Position numbers and translations under genes: made by a program. From Nissolia schottii (lineage: Eukaryota > Streptophyta > Magnoliopsida > Fabales > Fabaceae): DNA of 64,000 nt. Of the stretch, positions 36,459-47,456 are shown piece by piece; positions within the stretch are counted from its first letter, which is position 1, and each line of letters begins with the position of its first letter. A model generated the notes under the pieces. That model did not search any database and was not told the origin of the DNA. It was given only the letters and a program-made list of their open reading frames with translations. The DNA lies in NCBI GenBank assembly GCA_003254905.1, contig QANU01064822.1, forward strand, positions 197,745 to 261,744, read 5' to 3'.

Positions 36459-39036
36459 TCATTCTTTCCTCTTTGAATTTGGTCGGCCTTTGCATGACAC
36501 GTGAGGAGGACTACGTATATCATCAATAGCTGTTGAGCATGCACTGTCACGACTGTTGTTGTTCTCCTTGATGTTAGAAGATGTACTTGAAATGTATGAT
36601 TGTAATCCCACCTCTACCATATTTAGTGCCCGGTGAAGCAAACTTGTTCCCTTCTCTATAGCTATAGCACATTCTGCAACATTGTAGAAATGGGTACATG
36701 GACCATTATACCTATCCTTTATTGGTCCCATCCTACTACTGTCATGACTACTCTTTATCTTGATATTCCTCCTCTTAATATTTTTGCTCCAATGAGTCAA
36801 TATGTACTTTGACTTAATGTCCCTAACTCTTTGAAGACCAAGCACACACAAGCAATGCCGACATATGGTCCCTCTAGATTCAAAAAGAAGGCATTGACAA
36901 TTAACATCATGCTATTCTGCATGGAACACTACGTCGTATGATGACTCTCTTATCTTGCCATTCACCTCAACTTCTTCTACAAAAAAATAAGTTAATTTAG
37001 TGCCTTGTTTATCTTTAACTATTGTGCTGCAATTAACTTTGGCTCTGAATTCATTCTCGTGTGTACTCTAATTGGAATTTCTGCTCAATTGTAGATGTCG
37101 TAACACAGGGGATTATGGTCTTGAAACTTGCAATGTCAAACTCAAGCTCCTTCTGAAACTTTGATGCAAGAGCATTGTCATATTGCTTAACAAATTGCTC
37201 CAAATTGTTCTTTGGTTTCAAATATCCATAAAAAAATGCATGCATACTCTCACATCTCTGTGTGCTTCTCATGCCAGCCCAAAATTCTTTATTTAGGTAT
37301 ATTAAAGCCCATCTACTATGTTCATTGTATAATCCTATCGTATAAAACACTAATATGATAAGTGCACAAAACATTGTGAACCTTTGATAGTGCACAAACT
37401 TTACTATAATAAGTGCACAAACATTAATAGCATGACAATAGACATATGCCTGCTAACAAAAATCACTGCACAAACTTTGACAGTGATGGTGCACAAAAAT
37501 TATGACATCTTGTGCACAAACTTTACTAAAATGAGCACACAAACATTAAACAACATGACACATATATTAGTTTATTAGCAAAAATAAGTGCATAAACTTT
37601 GATAGTGCTACTGCACAACCATTATGAAAGTCTATGCACAAACTTTACTATAATAAGTGCACAAACATTTACATAATGACAACAAATATTGGCCTATTAG
37701 CAAAAATCAGTGCAGAAACTTTGACAATGCTGCTACACAAACATAATGAACAGTTATGCACAAACTTAATCATAAAAATTGCAGAAACATTAACAACATC
37801 ATGATACATTTATAACATCAGTAACTTTTCATAACATATAACAGTAACATAATTTAATGCCTCTATCATCAAGAATTGAAAAACTATCCCATCCAACCAC
37901 TCATTGTCTTCAAGCTTGTACTTTGTTAAGAATTTAGACCACCGATCCTCAAAAGATTGCTTAGATAATGTTTCCCAGCGATATTTTTTAGCTCAAACTT
38001 GATCTCAATGTATTGCTTATACCCTTTCAATTTTCTAGAATCTTTTTCATTATGTGCCAAATGCACCATCGATGACGCGTACCAGGTAGCACAATCTCAT
38101 TTCATTTTGTATAGCTTTGCATTGGTCAGTCAATGTATCATTCAGTTGCTTCCGTGACATGCATTTAATCCAACATTCAAACAACCATGTAAATGTAGAT
38201 GTGTCCTTCCCTAATAGCAATGCACATCTAAGAAGCACTGACATCCCATGTGGTTAACTCCTACGAAAAACCAAATGGAATACGATATCTATTTATTCCA
38301 TATGTAGTGTTGAACGAGACCACGTCACCAAAATATTCATGAGCCGCTCGGCTCCTGGCATCTGCCAAAAACACATTTTTTATTCGATTTTGTTCATCAA
38401 CCTCAACGTCATACCAAAATTTTTGATTCTATTCCTTCATCCTTGAGATAAGGCTTTTGCATTTCCTTCTTCTTGAACAAAACAGACATCCCAATTCATA
38501 TAATTTCTTACATCTTTTTCAGTATAGTTTAATTCATCATGCCCACCGCCTTGATGAGCAAGAGTTTGGTATGTCTTGTTCACTCTAACACCAACTCTAT
38601 AGTTTAACTCGACCATCTGCTTTACTTGCATGTTAATGCTTCTATTTTCCTTGAACAACATTTCTTTAGAAGGACTTACTGCATGTGAATGCACATTAAT
38701 AGCGTTCCTTATCACCCATAACCCGGTACCTTCATTTTGTACCTTGGATACAGAAATCTTCGCTTCACATTTTGCTGTAGAAGTGGGATTAGTCTTGTCA
38801 AATTTTGGTATTTTATATGTTTGACACCTTTCCCTCATACATGTCATTATTTGATACTTAATCTGTTTGTCATCTGTAAATTTGGTACTCCTTATCCTCC
38901 AGGTAAATTCAATCTTCTTGGCATAATTGTTATAGAATTCTTTAACTGCATCCAAGGTATCAAATTGCATACCAATCTTTGGAACCTCCTCTTCCTCTAT
39001 AAGAAGATATCCTGTGATCTGTGAGTGCATACACAT
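36459..39036 (-). pseudogene. FAR1-related MULE transposase, broken
   Basis: Order on the minus strand: FAR1 DNA-binding domain (39036-38437: FYNNYAKKIEFTWRIRSTKF), start of the transposase core (about 38330-38050: SFNTTYGINRYRIPFGF, then LLGKDTSTFTWLFECW and LTDQCKAI), a repeat-filled gap that may be an intron (about 37880-37335), the GMRSTQRCESMHAFF block (37395-37051), the SWIM zinc finger CQC...CRH (about 36866-36915) and a C-terminal tail (36851-36459). Several stops lie between 38430 and 38245, plus one before the SWIM motif. The usual Asp of the FDTTY catalytic motif reads Asn here. Non-functional; a domesticated FAR1 gene is unlikely given the breaks. Confidence 0.8.
37360..37800 (-). 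repeat. TGCACAAAC array inside the transposase gene
   Basis: AGTGCACAAACTTT, AAGTGCACAAACATT and variants recur roughly every 20-45 nt. The array falls where coding similarity stops after NEWLDG and resumes at LYNEHSRW, consistent with an intron. Confidence 0.75.
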
Positions 39037-39930
39037 TAATATAAGGAAGGAACAAAACTTCTAACATTTAGTATCACAGTGCACAAACTTTATCATTGAC
39101 CATGCCCAAACTTAAATTGTGTGCACAACCATTAACAATAAGGGTGTACAAACATTAATATAAGGAAGGAACAAAACTTCTAACGTTTACTATCACGGTG
39201 CATAAACTTTAACATTGACCATGCACAAACTTAAATTGTGTGCACAAACATTAATATAAGGAAAGAGCAAAACTTCTAACATTTACTATCACAATGCACA
39301 AACTTTAACGTTGACCGTGCACATACTTAAATTGTGTGCTCAAATATTACATTCAACAAAGACACGTTGTTAATGAGCATTTATCAATCACAGTACACAG
39401 ACTAACAATGGTCGTGCATAAACATTGACAATACGGATGCACAAACATTGAAACCTTTTGATGCATCCACATATCAGGCTCAAACAAAGTGCACAAACTT
39501 AAATTATGTGAATGCACAAACATTACAACCAACAAAATAAACACATAAATGAGATGTTGGCAAATCACAGTGCACATACTTTGCCAGTCATAGTGCACAA
39601 GCATTGAAGCCTTCCATTGCATCGAAACACAAAAGTGAACAAACTTAAATAATCTGAGTGCACAAACATTAACAAACTTTACCATCAAGAAAGACAAAAT
39701 ATTAGCGAGCTGTTAATAATAGATCATGCACAAACATTAAGAAGAGATATGCACAAACATTACAATTGCAGGAACACAAACATTAAAAATCAATAATACA
39801 CAGTTGCTAATAAATGTCATTGCACAGACTTTAAGAATGACCATGCACAAACATTAAGAGAACTGCACCAACATCCAAACCTTGTGCTGCAAAAACTTAA
39901 GATCACAAACTTAAGATCATTGATATATAG
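39033..39930 (-). repeat. TGCACAAAC array upstream of the transposase
   Basis: It begins with three tandem units of about 96-119 bp (starts near 39033, 39152 and 39248), each with ACATTAATATAAGGAA, TTCTAACRTTT and GTGCAYAAACTTT. A looser field of TGCACAAAC motifs follows to about 39930. Confidence 0.75.
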
Positions 39931-40150
39931 CATGCTTAACACATTATCATTACCACGTTCTTCACCATTTGATCAGATTATTGCATTGCTTTTGGATTTG
40001 AGTACGCAATCACAATGATGGCAATCACTCCACAATAAGAACGTACACACTGTACAATGATTCTGAAACTTTTACAGTGTTGGAAAACGAAGATGATGAT
40101 GGAAAACAAAGATGGAACACAATTTTGTATAGTGAGCTAAGGTTTGGACG

Positions 40151-40813
40151 CATATGGTGGTTATGGAAAATCACGATCCTGTAAGCGGCATAATAGTGTG
40201 TGAGTGAGTGCTAGCTTGCAGGAGCTTTAAGTTGTTTCTAAATTTGGAAAGTATTTAGAATATGTATTTTCTTCATTAATCACTTATATTCTTGTGGTGG
40301 ATGTACGAGGTGGTATAAATAGGGTGTAGATAGATCATTTTTGTTAATTATTTAGAGGAGGATAAAGAAATACTCTCATTGTTTTGAATCCTTTCCTAAC
40401 AGAATTTTGACTGCTCAATTTTTTTTTCCCGAATTATACACACGATTCATATATAAACAGTGATGGACTGCCGGCATTACTTTTGTCTTTTTTTAGTTTT
40501 AAATCGTTTAGACTTTTGTTTATGTACAAAATATGAAATTAAAAATGTTAATGTACAGTTCTAACTGGGCCTGACATTATTATCACTATAATTGTAGACC
40601 CATCTGTGGAGCTTATGACTTTGTCCATCTCAAAGCCCATTAGGTTTTCACGACCAATAAAATAAGCACATTATAGGTTTCAGCTTTATCATAATCTTGA
40701 TCCTAATTATAATAAGCATACCTTTCTGCATCCTCATAACATGAACAAACTTACTTGTCCTTCTCATGATTGAGAAGATAATAAAGCCGACGAGGTTGTA
40801 GAGATTGTGAATG
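40151..40813. other. Gene-free spacer
   Basis: No gene recognised. The first ~80 bp contain GTGTGTGAGTGAGTG and may belong to the outer end of the FAR1-MULE. Confidence 0.45.
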
Positions 40814-41244
40814 TGGGGTTTTGACATTTAGGTGGGTTTGGGGGGAAAATTTCCAAATATATGGGTTGGAATGAGAAATTACGAAAGTGTGGGGCAAATT
40901 TATGAAATCGTCACTATGCAAGGCGATTTCAGAAAATTCGAAAAATAATAATAAAAAAATTCAGATGTCTGAAATCGCCACAAGGGATGACGATTTCAGA
41001 GTCTGAAATCTCCACCCCTATGATGATTTCAGACTTAAAAAAATAAAAAAATTCAAAAGTCTAAAATCGCCACCCCCTGTGACGATTTCAGAATTTAAAA
41101 AAAAAATGAATTCAAATGTCTGAAATCGCCACAGGGGGTGGCGATTTCAGACAAAACACTCACACATTCGTAATTTTTTTGACTTGACCATACTATGAGA
41201 TTACAAATTCATTAAGGCCATAGATAGATATGTAAAAAATCCTG
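40814..41244 (-). repeat. Palindrome-bearing repeat (MULE-like end), five units
   Basis: Inverted counterpart of 17079-17358. It contains five palindromic units with arms near TCTGAAATCGCCA and TGGCGATTTCAGA, against two in the other copy. Both outer and inner flanking segments also match. Confidence 0.7.
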
Positions 41245-41557
41245 TGAATGTTTTCCAGGATGCTTGGACTACATGTAACGTTGGTTCCTGGATTGAGACC
41301 GTAAAAAGGAGGGTCATTTCCAGACAAGTTTGGAGCAGAATGTTATTTTATCAAAAGCTCAAAAGGTGAGTATTAATACCATTTTTTTCCTTTCTTTTTT
41401 TTACATTAACAATTGAGAATGATATTATGATTACTTAATTTGACAACATTTAAATAATCACATTTACAAAGGTTAGGGTAGGTATACCATGAGTCCCGCA
41501 AATCTATGAATGCGGTTGTTTAAAAGTTGTTAAATTGCATCATTATAATTGTATGAA

Positions 41558-42497
41558 AGGTAAATTATATTGATCTCCTCTAAAGTTTAGTGAAATTATA
41601 CTCACATTCTCTCTATTTGTAAATTTACACTCACCTTCACTATTAACCGAAACTGTAAATAGAATATTTGTCATGTGCACTACACGTACTTAGTAATGGG
41701 ATTTTTGAAATATGTATGACTTTTACTTATTTTAAATGACAAAAAATACTATTATTTATTTAGTACATCATTCTCTCATATTTCTATATCCTAAGTGTTT
41801 TAACATTTTAATATTCACATTCAATTAAAATGAATTTCATAAAAAATATTAAATGATAAAATAATTTCTCCCAATTTTTTAAAATAGTCATTCAATTATT
41901 ATTTTATACATGCTTAAACTAAGATAATGCACTTTTTTTTTGTAGTAATTTTATTCATTTAATTTTTCTCAAGTGACGTAATGTACTCTTTTTTATCTCT
42001 CTCTCTCTCTCTCTCTCTCACAAAATATTATCACTTTCAAGTTAAGTTATATCTTAACCTTAATGTCTCCAAATTTATGTTGCCATTAATCCGCTAAAGA
42101 CCAACGATGGTGGTGACGCGTCGCGCAATCATTTCATAGAGAAGGTTGTTATGCTTAATGCGGAAGGTGGAGGCAAACATGTTGCGATCGTCACATAGAG
42201 AAGGTCAAGCGTCGTTCAGAGAGGGCCACAGGATGCAGGGTGCTCATCACAAAAGGACGAAGACGAACGTGTCGCAGAGGGAAAGGAGAGGATGTCTTTG
42301 AGAGAAAAAGTTAAGTAGAGGGGCACAAGTGACAATTCATAATAAAAGTAATTTCCGTTTAGCTTAGTTAATTATAGAGGAGGTGAATGTAACATTTTAC
42401 TAAGTTTAAGAATGGTTATAGGACAAAGTTATAAAAAAAAAAAAGGGGAAAGTGAGTGTAATCACTCAATTTCAAAAGAAGTCAGTGTAATTTATTA
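41558..42497. mobile_element. Non-autonomous Mutator-like element, 940 bp
   Basis: The ends are imperfect inverted repeats of about 50 bp (left AGGTAAATTATATTGA; right, reverse complement, TAATAAATTACACTGA, then a shared ACTCAC segment). The 9-bp flanks TTGTATGAA (41549-41557) and GAGTATGAA (42498-42506) agree at 7 positions. The centre (42080-42310) is GC-richer, with CT repeats at 41997-42019. No transposase. Confidence 0.6.
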
Positions 42498-42506
42498 GAG
42501 TATGAA

Positions 42507-43400
42507 TCTTAATAATTTGTCTAAATTAAGGAAATAAATCCTCTCGAATAAATTCTTTATCGAATTTAACCTCTCGCTGTTAATTTTGTTTTTGGTTTGT
42601 ATTATATATGAATCTCACTTTTTTTAATAAATGATAAAAGATTACACATGACTGCATACAACAAAAAAACAATTCAATCCAGAGAAATACTTTCTCCAAA
42701 ATTAATCACGTTCCAATATGCTAATCATCATATGTTTGAAATAAATCCCAAGTCTTAACTGGTATTGGTACACATCCGAGACTATAATACTCCTACTATA
42801 GGAATCCGATCAATGTTCGGCATTCAAAACGTAATCAGTAAAGATTGACTTGAGGCTGAGCACTACTATATGTATGTATTTGTTTTTGTTGGTAAGTTGT
42901 GGGTCAACCATAATGAGCTACTATGTCTTGACTCTGAATCTCAATGATACTTTGGATAAATTATTTTGTCCACAATAGGATTATAGGATTATCTACTTCC
43001 ATTAGAAAGAAGCAAAATTAAAAATAACAAAAAAATATTGTGTGTATTATTTTTGTTGTCACTAATTTATCACTACATTAAATACACATTTTCTCTCTTT
43101 TCTCATCCATTCTCCCTCACGCACACGCACCCCTCTTCTTCTTTTCCTAATTTTTTTTTTCAGTATCCTCCTCCGCTTTATTTTTTCGCTATTCTCCCCT
43201 CATTCTCCCTCATTTTCTTTTCTTCTTCTTTTATTATTTATCACAAATGCTTCTTTTTTTTCCAATTTTTTTCTTCGGTTATTTTTGTTCATTTTTCTTC
43301 ATTTATCACATACACTATTTCAATATAATTTTTTTGCATTTTTCTTTGTAAGACGTTATGAATCTTAGAGTTTTCATTTTTGTTTCTATCATTTTTTTAA
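42507..43400. other. Gene-free, pyrimidine-rich region
   Basis: 43080-43330 is very T/C-rich on the plus strand, giving a low-complexity open frame that is not credible as a gene. Confidence 0.5.
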
Positions 43401-43404
43401 TTTC

Positions 43405-43775
43405 TAGTTCAAAAGTTTGTATATATGTAAAGAAAAGTTTGTGCATGATTATTCAAAAGTTTGTGTATATGTAAATGCCAAAATTTTCTTCTTTGTCGCC
43501 ATTTTCATTTTTATGTCTGTCATAATATTCGTTTCTAGTTATTAAAAAGTTGTGCGTGTATAGAAAATTTTGTGCATTATTATTCAAAAGCTTGTGCATA
43601 TGAGCACTAAAGTTTTTTTCTCCATTTTCATTTTCGACATATTTTTTTGTTTGTTTGTTCAAAAGTTTGTGCACTTGAGTACCAAAATTTTTTTATTCTC
43701 CATTTTTTGTTTCATTTTTATCTTATTTATTTTTGCTTGTTGAAAAGTTTGTTTGCACCAGTTTAAAAGTTTGTG
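43405..43775 (+). repeat. AAAAGTTTGTGCA repeat field
   Basis: TTCAAAAGTTTGTG(C/T)A recurs about seven times, followed by GAGAGTGTACTCACACAC. It has the same motif as the FAR1-MULE arrays, so it may be a relic of a related element. Confidence 0.55.
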
Positions 43776-44629
43776 CATGGTAGAGAGTGTACTCACACAC
43801 TAAGAGTGGGTGGAGAGTAGAAGAGAGTGCAAGTATGCAATAGTTATTTTTCACTAATTAATTCACCATAAATATGAATTGATTTGATTTCGTATGTGTA
43901 AAATAAGTTTATGCATGTATGTGTAAACATTTGTGCATTTAATGTTGTTGTATATATATGTCATACAGTGATTATACGATAACAACAATATCGATATACA
44001 TCTAATTTAAGCCAAAACAAATGAGGCAACAAGTAATTGCGGCCGACCCCACAATTTAGTAGTTGTCTTTTGCCAGTAGAGTAGCAGATGTTGAAAAAAT
44101 GTTAGGGTCTAAACTTTTGACATAAATTATATAATAACAAGCAAATTAAAAGTAATTGCTCATTATATATATCAACTTTAAAATAAATCACAACACAAAA
44201 AATTTAAAATAGACTATAAAATACTTTATAATATTTGACAACTCCCACAAAAATAATTATGACCATCACAACTCCCCAAAAAATAATTAATACCTAAATA
44301 ATGGTTTTAATTATTGTGAGGAATATTTCTATGTTCTAACTTGTAAGGTACTCTAGCCAGATTAAAATAGCCTAGGTGCAGAAATGGACAGTTGCATAAG
44401 AGTGCCTATAGTGAGCTGCTTTTGCGTTCAATTACGGGTCCGTAAAGCTAAAGAAAGCATTAATTCACAACCCAAAAAAACAAAGAAAAAAAAATCTGCA
44501 ATATTTTCGTTTATTCACAAAAATCTGTCGTAGTTGTTATCTTCGCTTCCTCCTGTCCCAAACTATTAGTTGATATGCACAAAAAGAACTACTAGAAGAT
44601 ATAAATAGTCTATTTATTTATTTAGATAG

Positions 44630-44775
44630 TAATCATCCCTTCCATAATGTAACTCCATTTTTTTTATATTCATTCATAATTTAATGTATTTAGACACAAT
44701 TGTGCTCAGATACATTAAATTATGAATGAATCTAAAAAAGTGAAATTGACTAACATTATGAAACAGGGGAAATAA
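44630..44775. mobile_element. MITE with strong hairpin, Stowaway-like
   Basis: ATTCATTCATAATTTAATGT and its reverse complement lie about 25 bp apart. The outer arms CATAATGT and ACATTATG extend the hairpin to about 145 bp. The terminal CATCCCTTCC / GGGGAAATAAT parts resemble weathered Stowaway ends. The TA duplication is not certain. Confidence 0.5.
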
Positions 44776-45817
44776 TTGATAACACTATAACAATTTTGGG
44801 TTTTATACACATTTTTTTAATTACACCTAAAAAAGCATATTTTATACTTTTTATTGACAAAAATAATATAATTTCATAATACCTTATGTTATACTTAATT
44901 TAACAATTTTTTTAAAAAAATATAGCTTTAACTTCATAATTAAGTACAAGAAAATTGACCTATAACAATTAATGAGATGTGCCCTAATGTAATGTATTAT
45001 AAAGTATAAATGTGCTCTAAAATATCATAGGGTGCTTACACTTTTTTGTAAAGTTGCCAAATTAGAGGTGACTTTATAAAATATTATATAGTGTTGCATT
45101 TGTTATTATATAGTTTTGTAAAATGTTTAAAAGCATGAGTATTTTAATAATTAGTTTGTGTAACAGTGATATTATACTTAAAAAAAACTCCTGTTTTTAC
45201 CCTTTAATTTATCGTGTAACTAGATTTATGCAGTTATGCTAATATGTTCCTTGAATTCGATGTGCGCCGTAGAGACAGAACACTAAATCTGACTAAAGCA
45301 TGAATGCCGCGTGGTACAAACTAAAAAAAGATAATCAACTTTCTTAACTCACTCGATCTTGAATTTTGAATCTTTCTAGTTTCGGTGGCCGAAAAGGTAA
45401 AAGTAATCCGAAAAATGTGCTGAGTTTGGCAGAGTAGTTCAGTTTGAAATGCATGAACTTAGATTTTTGACAGAGTAATGAGAAGAACGAATAAAACGGG
45501 ACCAAAATCTTGAAAACTGACGACGAATCAATATATAAATCATCATTAAAAATTAATTCAACGGACATGATCGCGTGTATATTAAAAAAGTATTCATCAA
45601 TTATACACTAATATTCATTTTTTACATCATTCCTTCATTTTTTTTCACCTGCAACTTCTATATTTTTTTTTTCTATATTATGCTCTTTTTCTTCTTCTCC
45701 ATTTCTTTTTTCTTGTTAGCTTTTTTCCATTTCTTTTTGTTCTTTGTTTTTGCCATTTTTTTGGTTTATTTTCATTTTTTTTCTTAAGACATTGTGAAAA
45801 TCATGTACGAGGACATT
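44776..45817. other. AT-rich spacer left of the Copia element
   Basis: No gene seen. 45575-45790 is a T-rich low-complexity tract like 43080-43330. Confidence 0.5.
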
Positions 45818-45822
45818 CTTAT

Positions 45823-46164
45823 TATCAGAGGTGAAGCACAATTCAGGAGCTGAAGTTGCAGCAACAACAACTGAAGCAACCCGCAACAGAGAAGACAAGG
45901 GAAAAGAAATACTTGCAGTACAAGCAAGCGGCAACAAAGCTTGTGGAGAAAGTAATTATTCAGTTAGTGGCAGTTAGTTGTACAGCTGTAGTAGTTAGAT
46001 GACAGCTATGTAAATAGAAGTGAATAGCCAATTGTAACTAACTTAAGCACAGAACTATACATGTATATATACATACCAAATGAAGAAAGTGATCATCGAA
46101 TCATTATTCATTCAGTTTTCTCTTGTGTTCATTTTCTTCTTATGCTTCTATGCACATTTTAACA
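45823..46164 (+). repeat. 5' LTR of the Copia element
   Basis: 342 bp, TATCAGAGG...TTTTAACA. It includes TATATATACATACC as a possible TATA region. Confidence 0.93.
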
Positions 46165-46180
46165 TGGTATCCAGAGCTTT
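46165..46180 (+). other. Primer-binding site of the Copia element
   Basis: TGGTATCCAGAGCTT directly follows the LTR. Compared with the usual initiator-Met site TGGTATCAGAGC it carries one extra C. Confidence 0.85.
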
Positions 46181-46471
46181 TCCGCTTCCATAGCTTCGCA
46201 ACTTTGATCACGAAAGCCTCGAGGCTTCATCCTTGATCTTCAAGTTTGAATCACCTTTTGAGGCTTCAGCAGATTTAAAGGAATTTCATTGAATTCTTGA
46301 TGAAGTTCTGAGCATTTTTCTCAGCTTTATCTTGAGGATTCGTAAGAAATTTGCGATTTTCTCTGGATTTCATCTCATTCATCATTTCTAATCTCTACTA
46401 TCTTGAACAATTCACTGTTCAACATTTCTGTTTTTTTTTTCTAATCCAAAAACTGATTCTGATTTGGATCA

Positions 46472-47456
46472 ATGGAGAAACAAGATCACTCTGAGTCCGG
46501 TCTTGGAAACAATTTCAACCAAGGGAATTCGGCTCTTAATAGTCAAGGTCTCAACATCAGAAACCAGCATAATCAACTGCAACAAATTTACAATCCTATG
46601 AATGATCCAATGCGCCCCTATTTCTTGCATCCGGGCAAAAATCCTGGAAGTGCGTTGGTGTCAATAACACTCACTGCACACAATTACATTCTTGGTCAAG
46701 AGTTATGAGGATAGCACTCAAATCAAAGAACAAACTCGGATTCATCGATGGCACACTGCCACAACCACAGGTAACAGATGTTAATTACTTTGCATGGGAT
46801 AAGTGCAACACCTTTGTGGTTTCATGGATTAATCAGTCTCTGAGTCAGGATATATTGTAAAGTGTGTTGTGGATAGATAGTGCGTTTGATTTGTGGACAG
46901 ATTTACATCAAAGATATTTTGAAGGGGATGTGTTTAGAATAACAGACTTACAAGAGGAAATGTTTACAATGAGACAAGGGGATTTAAGCATTACTGCATA
47001 TTTTACCAAATTGAAGGCAATTTGGGAGGAGTTGGATAGTTTCAGACCTATGCCAATGTGTAACTGTGGCCCTGTATGTGCTTGTGCTTTGAGAATTATT
47101 AAGCAATACAGAAAGGAGGACTATGTAGTGCGGTTTTTGAGAGGATTGAATGATCAATTTTCTGCTGTGAGGGCACAGATAATGCTCATGAAACCATTAC
47201 CAGAAATTGGAAATGCTTTTTCCCTTCTTGCACAACAAGAGAGGCAAATGAATAGTAGTAGCATTGAAGCAAAATTACTTGCCGCGACAGCAGATAGAAG
47301 AACAACCACCAGAGGCAGGGGCAGAGGGAGAGCAAAGTTTCAGAATTCTGGAAGAAGCAATAACCAGAATAGAATGAGTTCCAAGACATTTTTTGATCCT
47401 AATGTGACTTGCACATATTGTGGGAAAGAAGGACATCCAGTTGAGAGGTGTTTCAA
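46472..47456 (+). pseudogene. Copia gag with CCHC zinc knuckle, broken
   Basis: The start MEKQDHSESG is at 46472, and YFLHPGKNPGSALVS fits plant Copia Gag. The frame shifts near 46685-46700, a TAA follows at 46858-46860, and the frame then runs through DLWTDLHQRYFEGD to a zinc knuckle, CTYCGKEGHPVERC (about 47410-47452), which binds RNA in the capsid. A further frameshift joins it to pol. Confidence 0.88.

Larger units (their letters stand above)
35470..40150 (-). mobile_element. FAR1-type MULE with a decayed transposase and subterminal repeat arrays
   Basis: The core is a broken minus-strand transposase gene (36459-39036). Around and inside it are three arrays of GTTTGTGCA/TGCACAAAC motifs: 35580-35960, 37360-37800 and 39033-39930. 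The structure parallels the smaller element at 262-3365, which uses the variant TGAACAAAC. Exact termini and target duplication were not found, so the boundaries are approximate. Confidence 0.65.

Noticed and set aside
36459..39036. A functional domesticated FAR1/FHY3 transcription factor
   Set aside because: Multiple stops and frameshifts, and repeat arrays inside the gene, indicate a dead transposase.
35580..39930. CRISPR-like array from the spaced TGCACAAAC motifs
   Set aside because: Motifs are short and irregularly spaced, units are diverged, and the genome is plant nuclear DNA with a transposase gene in the middle.
17079..41244. The inverted palindrome repeats as ends of one 24-kb transposon carrying LEAFY
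   Set aside because: No matching target duplication: the bases outside 17079 and 41244 differ, and the span contains many independent complete elements. Two separate element ends are more likely.
43038..43328. 96-aa open frame rich in Phe, Ser and Pro
   Set aside because: Low-complexity translation of a T/C-rich tract; no domain and no splice or promoter support.
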